From positions 31,816,592 through 31,880,591 of the forward strand of contig CP141143.1 of assembly GCA_035235625.1 (NCBI GenBank): a stretch of DNA of 64,000 bases, read 5' to 3'. Of the stretch, positions 44,867 to 58,096 are shown in pieces. Under the pieces are notes generated by a model. That model was not told where the DNA came from. It ran no database searches and saw nothing but the letters and a program-made list of their open reading frames with translations. The DNA comes from Saururus chinensis (Eukaryota > Streptophyta > Magnoliopsida > Piperales > Saururaceae). Positions within the stretch are counted from its first letter, which is position 1, and each line of letters begins with the position of its first letter. Both the position numbers and the translations under genes were made by a program.

Positions 44867-47800
44867 GAAAAAAAATAGTCACTGTATTGTAACTGATCCA
44901 TGTGATGAACTCGCCAGGTCCCTCTGATCTATTCGTCCTCGTATGACATCTCTTTTCTAGGCATCGAGAAGCTGTAAGCTTGTTCACCTCTCTGTGCGTT
45001 TTATTCCACTTGGAATATGTATGAAAAACAAAGTGTTAGTTGCTTGTCAATGTTTGATAATTTTAAGTTAATTGCAACAAAGGAGATTAGGACGAAGTAA
45101 ATATCTCCACAGCTGTATCGATGGCTGATTTGAAGAGCATTAAGGCAGACTTTATATTCATGTCATTTCATCTGCAATAATGTCTCAAAGATAATTTAAT
45201 TAACTGGCTGAAATGAGTTCCTACATGAAAGATTTGTTTTTCTTTTACATTAGAGCATCACACTGTCAACATCACATTTGTTGCTTTGTTTTGGATTGTG
45301 TTTCGGTTTTTGCAGTCATTTCTAGGATACCTGGTAGCTACTTTTCTTGACCTGAGACTGCAACTCCGATATTTCTTTAAAAAACCTAAAAGAGCCGCAT
45401 GCTTGATCCTTGAAGTGATTCTCTAATAGATTTTTTTTAAGGCATTGACACTCTCTTGAGTCATTCAGCAATGCATCGGCTACTTTCCTTGACCTGAGAC
45501 TGCAACTCCGATATTTCTCTAAAAAACCTAAAAGAGCCGCATGCTTGATCCTTGAAGTGATTCTCTAATAGATTTTTTTTAAGGCATTGACACTCTCTTG
45601 AGTCATTCAGCAATGCATCGGCTATTCAAAATTGTGGACAAAACCCACAATAAACGAATTATAAGTAAGATGTATTACCACTGGAAATAAGTAAATGGCC
45701 TGATAGTTTCATTATTTTACGAAAACACATTGATCTGGCATGTTATGTTCTCAATTGTCTTCCCTTATCTGGAGGCTAGTTGGCAGTTTTCATTTTAACT
45801 TCTACAAAATTCATTTAGGCACCCATTTGATTCTTCAAAATGGGGTCATATTTGCCAATTCCTCATTACGGATGATGTATTGATGAAGATAAGGATAGTG
45901 GAACCAATTGAAGCTTCTGAAGAGGATCTTTTGGTGGTAAAACCTCTTTTCTTATGTGTCATCGTATTCTTTTTCTTTTGTAAAAATTGATTGGTTACTT
46001 GTGTAAGGAAATTATTCTCCTTCGTGTGACACATATATACTTCTGGGGCTGTTTATGGGATAGTTTTTACTGCAATACCTCTTCCAAAGTGCCTTCATTG
46101 AAAAAGAAATAAAAGTTTAGCAAGATAATCCCCAGTTCATTTGATATTTTCACACTCTCCCAATGAATGGACCATGATAAAAAGTTCAACATCAATCTAA
46201 GGATAGGTAAACAAATAAACTAAATGGCTATAAGCATCAGATAGAGGTTGCTCTTTGTTTTGGAATGTGGATAAATCCATTAAAATGGAACTAGCACTTT
46301 ATCTTATCTTTTTCTATTTTTGGTTTTTTTATTAAACATTGCTTTCATGAGACTTCATGCATATACTTTATTCATTTTGCTGTTCAATTAACTCTGCAGG
46401 TCCACCCAAAATCATACTTGAACAGTCTGAAAAGCAGCTTGAATGTTTCAATTATAATTGAGGTAGTGACAGGTCATACATAAAATTAATCATTAGCTTG
46501 ACTCAGTTTTAGAAGATATTGCTATTCTTGCATCCTGCCAAATGTATTAGCCGGAATGCATTTTAGACATTTATGTCTAGTGTAATCTCTAAACATGAAA
46601 TTCTGAACCCAACTGATGTCATTTTAAGTGCGTAGAAATCATTTTTGAATTGCATCAGAGAATATTCCTCCCAGTTTTAAATTATAAGGTCCATTCTAAT
46701 CTGTGTACTGAATTGCCTAGCAATTGGTTGATCCATTATTTTTTCATCCAAGTGAGGAATGATTTTTACTCTATATAGGTCCCTCCAGTTGCTCTCATAC
46801 CAAACTGTCTGGTGCAGCGGAAAGTCCTTCATCCATTTCGTAAACAGGTATGGCTACCAGGATGAAATCAGGATTTCTTCACAATTATGAATGCACAAAT
46901 TTCTGTTTTTGTTCTTGGAAGATTTAAAGTATAGAATAACATTTGAAGTCACTGATACTGCAGGTGGGTGGGACAGTTCTGGCAGCAAAACTTGCAAAGG
47001 AGCGTGGGTGGGCAATCAATGTTGGTGGAGGCTTTCATCACTGTTCTGCAGCCAATGGAGGTGGATTCTGTGTTTATGCAGACATAAGTCTCTGTATACA
47101 CTATGCATTTGTACGCCTGAGTATGTCAAGGTAACTTAGCTGCTCTTAAGTAATATCATCCAGAATTAGTATGTTTCAACATTTTTATGAGTTGTATCTG
47201 TGTGTAAAAACCTAAATAGGGTGATGATTATTGATCTCGATGCTCATCAAGGAAATGGACATGAAAGGGACTTCTCTGGTGACAGTAGGTTTCTGATTTA
47301 TAAAATTGCTATTCTTCCATTTTGGCAATCTTGTAAATTTCTCTCACATTTTTATGCTTACAGGAAGAGTTTACATATTGGACATGTACAATGCTGGAAT
47401 TTATCCTTATGTAAGAGATCATATACTCTGAATAAAAAAGTGATCCACAATTTGTCCTATGTATCCTGTGCTTAAACAACTGTTTTTGTTGTGATGTGAA
47501 AAGATTTTATATTTTCCATATTTCAGGACATAGAAGCACGAAAGTACATTGATCAGAAGATTGAGTTAATGGTGAGCCAGGATTGTACATTTAATTTTGG
47601 TGCAATTTCATGGCAAGTTTATATATCCTATATATGAAAATCTTAATGTTCTATTGGCTTACAGAGTGGAACAAGGACGACTGAGTATTTGGAAAGATTA
47701 GAAAATGCTCTTAAGGTATGTCTTTTTATTATTTGATTGAGAATTTTAGCTTGACCGAAGCACGTGTAAATTTGTAAACATTTTTTGTCTATGCTCTGTA

Positions 47801-48592
47801 ACATTTTATGCATACTGCTTTTCTCATATCTACAAATTATATACCTGATATTTAGGTTGCTGATAAAATGTTTGAGCCAGAGTTGATAATATACAATGCT
47901 GGTACTGATATACTAGACGGAGATCCCTTGGGCGGATTAAAGGTACACTTATGGAAAAAAGAAAAATAATTACTCTGGCACTTGCATCTTCCACTGTTTT
48001 GTTCAATTTGGAAAATTGGGGTGGCATGATGATCTCCATCATTATTCCACTGCTATTCAAGGTTGATCTATTTAAAACTAGTTTAATCATGGATAGTGTT
48101 ATACATCCAATGAATCTGCCCAACAACCCCCCCCCCCCTCCTCCAATTGGGTTTTAATTGGACAGAACATGTGGGCCTCACACAAAGCTCACTTTTGCCT
48201 TTATGTTCTTTCCAACCAATACCCAATTGGGGTTTGTTGGGCAGATTTATTTGGTGGTTATCATTTTCCTTTAAACAGTGGTAGGTAATTAGGGAAATAA
48301 TCATTTAAGAATGTTTATTACATGTGCACTATGCAGATAAGTCCTGGGGGAGTAATAAGCAGAGACGAAATGGTGTTTCAGTTTGCAAAGGCAAAAGATA
48401 TACCTATAGTCATGGTTACATCAGGTCTGCCAAATAACTTCTGAAGATTATGTTATTTCTCTGACGAATTCAGTTTATCTTTAGATATGTCATTTGTTAG
48501 GTGGTTATATGAAGTCAAGTGCACGAGTGATAGCAGATTCAATAGCCAATCTCTCAAAGAAATCCTTGATAGATTTTGGAAGTCAACAGTGA
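44709..48592 (+). CDS. HDA2: Histone deacetylase 2, class IV (HDAC11-like), complete, 13 exons, 357 aa
   Basis: Exons: 44709-44834, 44918-44973, 45819-45936, 46400-46462, 46779-46847, 46964-47130, 47220-47284, 47364-47410, 47527-47571, 47665-47715, 47856-47942, 48337-48424, 48501-48592. They total 1074 nt; all junctions are GT-AG and in phase. Zn-dependent deacetylase landmarks are present: GGGFHHC with His169/His170, IDLDAHQGNGHE with zinc ligands Asp207 and His209, NAGTDILDGDPLGG with Asp287, and TSGGYMKSSARV with catalytic Tyr330. The whole fold from ILSSKLYVDVPL to the C-terminus matches plant HDA2, the single class IV enzyme, which removes acyl groups from lysine of histones or other proteins. 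The ATG was chosen because it opens the frame just ahead of the conserved start; a GTG two codons earlier is unlikely. The N-terminus carries a Pro run (residues 12-16). The short tail after SLIDFGSQQ is typical. Activity and location are inferred from the family. Confidence 0.96.
45337..45620. repeat. 142-bp tandem duplication in HDA2 intron 2
   Basis: 45337-45478 and 45479-45620 are nearly identical copies (from 'gctactttt/cctt' to 'gcaatgcatcg') differing by only a few bases. Junction and period are exact. A recent event. Confidence 0.95.
48114..48246. mobile_element. Small foldback element (about 133 bp) in HDA2 intron 11
   Basis: The left ATCTGCCCAACAACCCC and the right GGGGTTTGTTGGGCAGAT are inverted repeats, extended inwards by CCAATTGGG on both sides, around a poly-C run (48127 onwards). 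No clear target duplication. A MITE-like origin is inferred. Confidence 0.6.
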
Positions 48593-48824
48593 GTTCACTG
48601 ACTGCAATCAGGAACATTCATGTGGGCACGTCATTGAATTGTCCTACATGATACCAAAGATCATTACATGTGAAAATGGAACTAGAGTAACAGTTTTTGT
48701 CAGATAAGGTGTTTTCTAGTGTCCAGCCATTCAAGCTGGCCTCAGGTAGTAAGGTTTAGTTCACTATACGTCAAAAAACTGATTTTTAGAACTTGTAGGT
48801 GTTGTATAAATGTACAAGCTTGTG

Positions 48825-48830
48825 AATAAA
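48825..48830 (+). terminator. Candidate HDA2 polyadenylation signal
   Basis: AATAAA lies 233 nt after the HDA2 stop in a T-rich context ('gtgaataaaatactc'), suitable as a plant near-upstream element. Confidence 0.45.
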
Positions 48831-49487
48831 ATACTCTACATCCTCTGTTATAATTGTATATACCCATGACTGTACTATAGTTTTTTTTATAGCTATTTGT
48901 TGACATGTTTGTACATTGGATGCAATTTGTGATAATCTATTGGCTTCATTTTGTCTGATACTGCATGCTTAAAGGTGCAATAATTGGAATAAGATGTGTA
49001 CAGATGTTCCTACTTTGTTCATTCATATTCGGTTTTACGGACCTTGTGCTGTTTACCTGTACAATGTTCTTTCTATGCAAAATTTCTATGCAAAATTTAT
49101 TTATGGATAATGAGATTGTAGTTCACCAATTTATCTATTTGATAAATAAGATTCAGAAATCTCTGTTATCTGCCAATGATTTATTGTCTTTTAATAATTT
49201 GACATGTCTATGCTTCATCATGTTCACTTAGTACATAGGAAAGTCAAGCTAAGAAATAAGACATTGAAGACACTAAAATTCTTGTTTAGGACAGTTATGT
49301 TATGTTATGGTATTGCTATGTTAGAATATATGTGTCATATGGCAGGTTAGTTTGGATAATTTTTTGTTAAAAACCTTGGGTATATAATTAATTTTATAAA
49401 TTTAATTAGATGTACTTGTGGTCGAGTCAAGTTTAGAATCGATAAACTTGAAAAATATGACTAGACATATTTTTATATATCAAGATT
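48831..49487. other. Downstream of HDA2, no gene seen
   Basis: AT-rich sequence. One open frame of 88 codons (48965-49231) is Cys/Phe-rich and unlike a known protein; it is probably chance. Confidence 0.4.
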
Positions 49488-49720
49488 AAAGGATATTGAT
49501 GGGTTAAGGGATTTATTTAGTTCATATTTTTATACTAAAATTATTTAGAGAAGTAGAGAAGTTTTAGAATTGAATTTAGAGGTTTTAAAAGGATTTAGGA
49601 TAAAAGGATATTGATGGGTTAAGAGAGTTATTTAGTTCATATTTTTATACTAAAATTATTTAAAGAAGTAGAGAAGTTTTAGAAGTGAATTTAGAGGTTT
49701 TAAAAAGATTTAGGATAAAA
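49488..49720. repeat. 115-bp tandem duplication
   Basis: 49488-49602 and 49603-49718 are near-identical ('aaaggatattgatgggttaa' to 'aggtttta..ggatttaggat') with a handful of substitutions. Very AT-rich. Confidence 0.9.
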
Positions 49721-50800
49721 AAAGTCAAAATTGTCTTTGAATAGTATCATCACCAAAAAAGTGTAGTGATTAAATGAATTGATTGCCGATGAATTTTAGC
49801 ACGGAATAGAAGAATTAGAATTGATCGATCACCCATGCAAATAATTGATTGACAGTTGAATAAGCTATTTGTTGAATGAAGTCAAGAGTTTAACGATTGA
49901 TTGTTTTGTAGATTGATTGTTCAAGGAGTTGTGGCTTAAGGAAATAGTAAACAATGATTGATCTTTAACAGTTTTAGTTGCCCTTAAAAAAATCTTTCTA
50001 TAATAAATTTTTTTTTTTGTTGAAGTCAAAATGTTTTTCTTTCTTGAAGTCAAAATGTCAATTCGTTTGGAGACTTATATAAAGGATTAAAAAGTGACAT
50101 AATTAAAGAGAAGAAAACTTAAAAAATATTGAAAAAAGAAAGAGATTTATTTTTACATTTTTTCCCTTAAGACAAAGGAGCTTGAAGAGATTATTTATTG
50201 TATATTTATATTGATGTACAATTAAGAAGAAAAAATTTTACACAAATTTTAGGAGTTAGCTAAGTTTTTTAAAAGTGTTGAAAAAATTTAAGTGGTAAAT
50301 CAATAAGGAATGAGTCTTTAGTTGAGTTATTAGAAGAAGATAGAGATTAGAACGTGTAGAAAGAAAACTTTAATGATTCTAAGGCAGAAGAATTGAAGGC
50401 TAACATTATCAATAAGAGAAGATTGGAAAAAGAGTTTTTGTTAAGTCTTAAGGTGGGTTGGTTTTTTTTATTATTATAAGATTTATATTATTTTAGTGCA
50501 TTAATTTAGCCTAGGACTAAGATTGTCATAATTTTAAACTTTAGTTGGGGTTTTTACGTAAATTTTTTTTATGTAATTGGGTAATTTGTATGTGTTATTT
50601 TATGATTGATAAATAATGAATGATGATTAGATAAATAGGGTTTGTTTATTCCGCTTTTAAATAAATTCTTACATATAGATGTTAAAATTTTTAGTTGCTT
50701 ACTTACAAAAGTATAAGGGTTAGGAATAATATAATGATCTATTATCACTATCTAGTGGATATTTAATTATCAAAATTTTTTTTTCAACTTTTATATTAGA
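49721..50800. other. AT-rich intergenic, no feature recognised
   Basis: Long A/T runs, no conserved frame and no terminal repeats detected. Confidence 0.45.
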
Positions 50801-50952
50801 AGAGTTTTAGGCGTAACTTTTGCATGGAAGGCTCATCTTTTTGCAGACCTTGTTGTAGCCTATGGCAAGGATCATTTAATTCTTCTCTCTTGGTAACTTT
50901 TACACATGCTCAAGGAGTTGGAGCCTTGCCCTATGACATCATTACTGTAAGT
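50801..50952 (+). other. Exon-like island of unknown identity
   Basis: Less AT-rich than its surroundings. One frame reads VTFAWKAHLFADLVVAYGKD and stops soon after. A second frame reads TFTHAQGVGALPYDIIT and ends at a consensus donor (ATTACT|GTAAGTA). 'cttttttgcag' before 'acc' looks like an acceptor. I do not recognise the protein. It could be a captured or relic exon. Confidence 0.25.
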
Positions 50953-52039
50953 ACTATATTGTTACAGTGTGGCGACTAGATGTGCATGTTTCTTCCTGGC
51001 ATGCGCTTGATAGAAATGCATTTAAATAACTATCATGTTATATCCTTGCATTATGTACTTCATATTCTTCCCTATGGGGGGACCTTACATCATTACTTTT
51101 TTTTCCTTACAGAGTTTACTTCAAAAAGGAAAAATTTATTTATACCCCAATAATCTCTTTAATGCCCCTAAATAAAATGTATTTAATAAAATTGCCTATA
51201 ATTTGTTGATAGGGTCCTACTAGCTAACCCTATAAGATACAAGATCATGTAGGGTCTTTCACAACTAACCAGGATGTGTTGTAAGAGTATTTTAAAATAT
51301 ACAAGTTTTCTTGTTCTCCTTCACTTTTAGTCTATGTACGATAACCCAACTCTATTTAAAGTAAACATGAGATTTTTAAGCTCCATGTTATGATTTTGAA
51401 TTAGGACTTTCTTTATTAAGTATGTATTAGTTTATGTTTGCTTTTTTAGTTTAAAATTGCTTATTAAAGGTATGATTTTTATTATTATTATTTTTTTAAT
51501 TTAGATTTGCTTCCTATTCTGAGAAGACTCGAGTCTATAAAACATGTAATCTCTCACAGTCATGAATTACAAATTTTGAGCAATAAAGTAGTTTAGCTTA
51601 TTTATCTCTGCCCCTCCATAGCTCTCTTCCCATTCTTCTTCCGAGCATAAACTCTCTCTGTAATTTTACCCTTGTAACTTTATGGGTTACAACACTACAC
51701 CTTAAGATTGGGCACAAAAATTTATAACCATGACATGCATATTTTCAAGATGATTAGGACTAGGCGTGCATATTGGTTTTAGGGTGGACATACCAAGAAA
51801 GATATAGTGCCTCTAGGTTGTAATTAAATTACAAGAAATATCTCTTTATCCAATAAAAATTAAATTAGATTTTATCCTATGCATCAAATTCTTATGTATA
51901 TAACAAAATATGCAAATTACAACAATTAGTAGCACACAAGAATTTTATGTGAAAACCCTAGAAAAAAACAAGGCTCTCTGTCCATATTAAATATGAATTA
52001 TGTAAATACAAATATGGAGATACCGGTTTACAAAGAAAA
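50953..52039. other. Intergenic, no gene seen
   Basis: AT-rich. No frame, terminal repeat or RNA gene recognised. Confidence 0.4.
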
Positions 52040-53135
52040 TGTTATGCCCCTAAATTTATATATGCACTTAATTTTTTTTTGTGTGGAAAAATATGGCACA
52101 AGCCTCGTGTATGATATAGTGGAATGAACAATAAAACCATTGGGAGCATGACTTCTCATTTTCATAAATCAATGCTAGTAAATAATATTATATTTATATT
52201 GTTATATATCCAAGTCAAATTAAAATAATTATAAGATCCACAGTTTGCCACTTGTATGTCACATGAATGCTTTAAACAATAACAACAATAAATGGCACTC
52301 GTGTGCCTAGATAATGAACCTAAAAAAAAAATGAAAGAACAAAAGTAGCAAGAGGAATTCACACTATGACATGCCAACCCTGAGAGCAAAATACTTCTAC
52401 TCGTAATATTTATATCATAATGGATGTTCCAAATATACTCGGTGGGATTGCAAGACAATGCCGCAACAACAAATATAACAATGGAAAATAAAATAAGTAA
52501 TGAAAATAATACCTTCCAATCTTTCATGGTCACATCTAGTCTAGAAGAAAATAAAATAAAAAGGTTCTCTAAAACTCAGTAGCCGCATCTAGGAGTCCAA
52601 CCACCTTAACTAGATTATGATATACGATAACTCGACCTCAGACTTTTCCTTAAGCTAATGTCCACTTCAATCTATGTTATAAAGCAAAGGCCCACAAGGG
52701 GCTCATAGACCAAAACGGTTGAGATCTCAACTTCTATGATAATGAATATACTATGTTGGATTATTTATCTATTTATGTTATACTCCGTTTGAACCTAAGT
52801 CCCTAGTTAAGGGAGCAACGCTATAAAATAAACTCACTTTTGGAGCATCAGAAAATCATGATCCTTTTTCGTTTCATATCTTTTATCTACGTGGTTAAAA
52901 AACCTTACTTTTGGAGAGCTGGAAGACCGTTATCTTTTTTTATTCTATATCTTTCATCTACGTAGCTAAAAACCTTACTTTTGGAGCTAATTAGACATTA
53001 GGATCATTTATCTTTTAAGTGTTGAATATATTAGTCAATGTATATCTATTCATTACAAGGATTTACACATGCATGTATTCATTTATTCACACATCCATTA
53101 TTCATAAAAACCATATCATTATATCACTTATTAAT

Positions 53136-56100
53136 TGTAGCATCCCCAATTTTTTTATATTTTTTGATGAAGAAATTTGATGCTTCGGCGTATCCGTATT
53201 CATAATATTCGCAACCGTAAGAGTCAAGAGAGGTATTTAGTCGCAGGTCATGGGCCTTGACGCATCCCAGAAATTTTTTGGTGTGAAAATTAGATGAGGC
53301 GCGGGAGAACAAAAATAGGAATAAAGGAAGAGTTGAAAATAATAATAATAAATAAATATAAATTATTTAATATGGATTGGATCGGGCGCATCCCAACCCG
53401 TGAACAGTGAAGGGGATCTTCCTTCACTCTGTTTGGCGTGAGGCAGCGTCGCCACCAGCCGCCGGCTTTCGCCCGGCCGGCCTTGGCCCTGCGACACTGT
53501 CACCGCCTCCCTAACTGGGCTCCATCGACCACCACTACTTCTTCATCCCTCTCTCCAGTTTCGACCTGTAACCCCTTTTTTTTTGAAAATTTCCACCCAA
53601 TCCGCTGCCGCCTATGCCTTCGCCTGCATGGCTTCCAGATTGCCGCCATAGTTTTTGCCCCAGCCAGAGCGACCTCTAGCCACCGCCGTCCTGGCCTCCC
53701 CGCCCATGCTTTGTCGCCATGAGGTAAAAACTTTTTTAACTATGTTTTTCGGTTTTATGTTTGTTACAACTTGCGGCTGTGTCGCTGGTCACCGGCTGCC
53801 GCCGCTAGGCCTCTAGCTCTCTTCCGGTCCGGTGATGACAAGGCCACCATCCTGTGGCCGGACCGCCGCCTCCTTGGACCATGATCCCTCCTATTTTCCA
53901 GTCCGAATAGAACTTTTCCCTTTTTTGTTTTGTTTTCGTTTGTTTATTGTGGCCACGGGTTGTGCCACCAGTGGTCGGCCACCGCTGAATGGCGTTTGGC
54001 CCTCCCACGACCTAGTGACGATATGGCAGTTGCCCTGGTCGCCGCCTCCCTGACCCCTCTGCCCAATTTCGTCTCAAATAGAAATTCCATCGTGGTCTTC
54101 TGCCATATGTTTCTGCTGTTGTCCGCAAACCACCAATCCACCTTCAGTATGCCACCTCGAGCCAGTGCCGAGGTCTAGCCTCCCTTACCCCAATTGGTCT
54201 CGTTTTGTTTGACCAGTAGACTCGTGAGAGAGAAAGATCTGCCATTTTCTTTGGTGAGGTCCACTCTCCATTGTCGGACGTCATCACACCGACGTCCATT
54301 TGACTTGCCACAATCCGGCGACTGTCAGGTGCTGTCTTCTTCTAGATTTAACCCTCGGCCATGTATGGCCATTCGTAGCTCAGTGATGCGTGTCTACCAC
54401 CATAACTCGGTGCACTGTCGCCTCGATTAAATCGGGTCTCTTCATTCTTTGATCGGTTGCTCTGCCGCAAATAGCTACACATGTCAGCTTGACCCAATAA
54501 TAGCAAGGGACCGTCGCTCTCGACCTCCTTTGCACGCCTTCTGCACATACCAGACGCCCCTAAATTTTAGGGTACGTCTCTAATTGCCGTTGATGGGCCC
54601 CGCTCCATATTGTGCGGACATGGGCCACATGTCCGACCGACAGGACCTCTGCTTCAGCCTAATGACAGCAAGGGCCACTTCGGGCCCGATTCTAGCTCTG
54701 CACCCCCCACTTCTTGTTATGCAAGACCCAGAAACTTAGGGGAAAGAGTTCCCAAATTTCAATTCTTCCAAGGGGAAGTAATGTTGTAAGCCATTAGACT
54801 CAACCATTGAAGGCTCGATCGATGTTATACCCATATCTTCCACCGTAAGTCGTGCTTGATGCATGACTGTTCGTACGATGATTTGGTTGTGGGTAGCATT
54901 TAGAAATGATGTCGCCTTTGTTGACCACCTACACTAAGCCTTAGTGCCTCAACGTGTGTTTATGGAATGACACTACCACTAGGCTATATGACCGTGAAAG
55001 CCCTCCTTTGTCTCTCTATGTCCTTGTGTATGCAAGCAAGCCTCTGCCATCATTTGAGGCTTCAACGATACGAAATTGTTGTCATTGGATGTAGTCCGCA
55101 GTCCATTATAAATGTTTTGTGGCCAACCAAGTATTTAAACTGTTGGCCGACCACCAGTCAGTTACCCCCCCATTCCGTGGTTGCTTTTGCCATTTCTAGT
55201 GGCACGACCTTACGTCTGGCCACCTTAGTGCGCCCAATCTTTGCTTTGAGTGAAGTTAGTCTAACTTATCAAGATTAATCCCAACATCTATAAAAATCTT
55301 CGGGACACAACAACTCTCTCAGTGAGATGCTTTTGGCCTCTTATTCTACTATCGATGCCACCACCGTCGTTTGCTTGCCATCAAACTCCTGTGGATTACG
55401 AGGTAGGGGACCTTAAACTCGTAATTTTATTATAGCATGCTTTGATTGTGTAGTAGCATGCCAAGAGTTTATAATTTAATATTTTGCATGATTATGCTAA
55501 TTATAAAAGCATGTTGTATGCATATGAATTATGTGCGTATGTTGGTGAAGACTAAGGGCACGTAGTAAGTTGCTATGAATCGTATGTATGTGACTAGAGC
55601 GTGTGATCTTCGTTGTGGACTGGTGGTATGTGATGATGGGTACGAGTAGAAGTGTTTGATTGTAAGTTTGTTGAAGGGGTACTTCGTGGGCTATGACATA
55701 GAAACTATGATTGTATGTCGGCGAGGAAAGACGTAAGATTGACAAGTGAAGGTTGGATTGGTGAGATTGAAAAATTAGTTTGGATTGCGTCAGGTGGCAC
55801 GTTGGAGCAATAAGCAGAAGACATGAGCAATGTAAGGATGTGGAAGATTTAAGGTTCTCAACGTTAGAGGGAATTTGTAAATTAGTGAGAATGGACAACA
55901 TAATTATACATACATAATGTACGTAATATAAATTGTAATGAAAGAATAATGAGTAAGGAATTAATAAGGGTTTGATGACAGGACTTAGGTCAAAAGGGTT
56001 TCATTTGAGGAGTTCAAGTAAGAAGATTCAGTTTTAAGGCGGATGGTGTAAGTTGTAAGGCCATAAATATATGATGGTAAGATTATCAGTATGAAATTCG

Positions 56101-57692
56101 AGTTAAGTAAGGCTATGCAGAGATCGGTAAGGTTGTAAGTGTAAGGGTGGGGGATGAGTTAAGTAAAAAAATGCTACCTTTGTGGATTGGAACTTCTAGA
56201 TGGACATATTTCTAGCCATGTTGGCCGAAGAATATAAGATGGAAGTAATTCCGAACATAAATTATACATGCATAAGTTACCTAATATGAACTTGAATGAT
56301 AAATAACCCTAATTTGATAACGATGTGAGTTTGAGACTGAGGGTTTCGACGGATTAAGTTCCGTTTTGTGCCAGTCAATAAATAATCGACTAAGCATTCT
56401 TCCTAGTCTAGCCATGTTGTTATCCTGCGGGATTTGGTCTTTGTGCTATATTTTGGCCCAGACATTTAATGCTCTGTTGAGAGCGCTGTAAGTTTCTGCC
56501 CTTTGTGGGCACTGTATATTTTCTGCCTACAGATGACACTTTATGTTCGGCCCAAGAGTGGCACTGTATGTTTTCTACCGTTAGTTAGCACTGTATGGTC
56601 CTTGTTGGCATTGTATGGCCCCAAAGAGTGGGCATTTGTGCGCTTAGGTAAGTAGTATCATGGATATGCTCTTACCTGTTTAATCCTATGCCCATGAGCA
56701 TAGGTGTGCCTTGTCTTCGGAAAAATTCATGGTGTCTAGTTGCTCCCCGAAGGTTAAGGTGACCCTAGTGACATTCCCTTCCTTTCCGACGCTGGAGCTT
56801 ATTAATTGTAATGAGCTTCAGTTGTCAGTAGAATGTGCATGACAGTAAGAGTAAGGTTGTGAGACTTTGATTGAGATGGTAAGTGTAAGTGTAAGCTTCT
56901 ATGGAAGATGTAAGAGTACGTTTATGTGTAAGAGTAAGATTGTACGAGTAAGGTCATACGAGTATGTGTATGTTGTAAGTGTAAGCATATGTTTGTATGA
57001 GTAAGCTGATAAGACTGATTCAGAGTGTAAGAGCATGATATATGAGTAAGTGTAAGTTTGACTTGTACGATGATTTGTGTGCGTGACCATATTTATATTT
57101 CTTATTCTTTTTGCTTCATGTGTGATTGCATGTAAGCATTTATATATGAACTTACGAAGTTCATTGATTTATATTTTCCCTACTGGGTATTTTCTTATTG
57201 AGCATGAAAATACTCACCTTATCTTTTTAGCCCCTTCATTTGGAGGCTTTTGCAGGTTCGTTAGCTTTTGGGACTGGACTATTCCCCATGGTGGACTATC
57301 CTTCCTCGACCTAGAGTGCAACGAAATCGTAGTGAGGCTTTGTAGATTTTAGTGCCACGATCTCACGTATTGATTAAGGTAAGAAAAATGCATTATTTTA
57401 TGGACTTGTGTATCTATATATGAATCAGAATACAAACTATTGAAGAACTTGCACTCAGAAAGGCCTGTGATGTATTTGGTTTTAAAGACCATGGCCATGA
57501 CGAGTTTTACTTATATGTTTTTGTTTCGGGTCACGCCTGAGAATTTTAGTTTTGTAGTATGTTGAATTAAATTATAAAAATTATTTTTACACGTTTTGAG
57601 TTTTGTTGGTTCATTTGATTTACATCCGTATTTTGAAAAAAACTATTTGTAAGATTTTTAATTATATGTAAGGAAAAGCCTCGGGCGTGACA
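53136..57692 (+). repeat. Solo LTR B2 (family B, 4.56 kb), target duplication TTAAT
   Basis: The ends are TGTAGCATCCCC and GGGCGTGACA. TTAAT flanks both exactly (53131-53135, 57693-57697). It is the uninterrupted inverted counterpart of B1. GC-rich blocks at 53430-54700 give long open frames that show no conserved protein. The right third carries (GTAAGAGTAAG)-like simple repeats (56880-57060). Confidence 0.88.
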
Positions 57693-57697
57693 TTAAT

Positions 57698-58096
57698 AAC
57701 ATATACTAAATCAGAAAATATGCTTAAATTCTATGAACCAATACACTATTGGTAATTCATCGATGTGTCGACCTGGATGTCGATGACCACTGTTATCCCA
57801 TTGTTGCATCAAACCGACAGTGGATAAGTTGTGGAAGCATATCTTATCGATGCCACAACCGACACGTTGGTGGCACTATTGGTGACAACATTAACACTGA
57901 AGTGGCATAACATATTGGTACCGATAATGGTCATATTCTTTCTATCACCAATATGCTGATGATTAAGAAGAAAACAAACAAAGACTACACTAGTTCTCTG
58001 AACATTTTCTTTTAGAAAACATGATAAACATGAAAAGATACCACATGATTAACATGCAACAAATGTTGTTGTTACACCAAACATAGTAAAAGTACT
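57698..58096. other. Between B2 and the del-type LTR end; no gene
   Basis: Contains repeated 'ccgata'/'cgatgt' words only. Presumed to be the right part of the older LTR into which B2 inserted. Confidence 0.35.

Noticed and set aside
48083..48304. 73-codon minus-strand frame in HDA2 intron 11
   Set aside because: Lies over the foldback element and poly-C run; no conservation expected.
53438..54548. Several 65-95-codon frames in a GC-rich stretch
   Set aside because: Part of the non-coding family B LTR B2. Frames differ from those in the matching part of B1.
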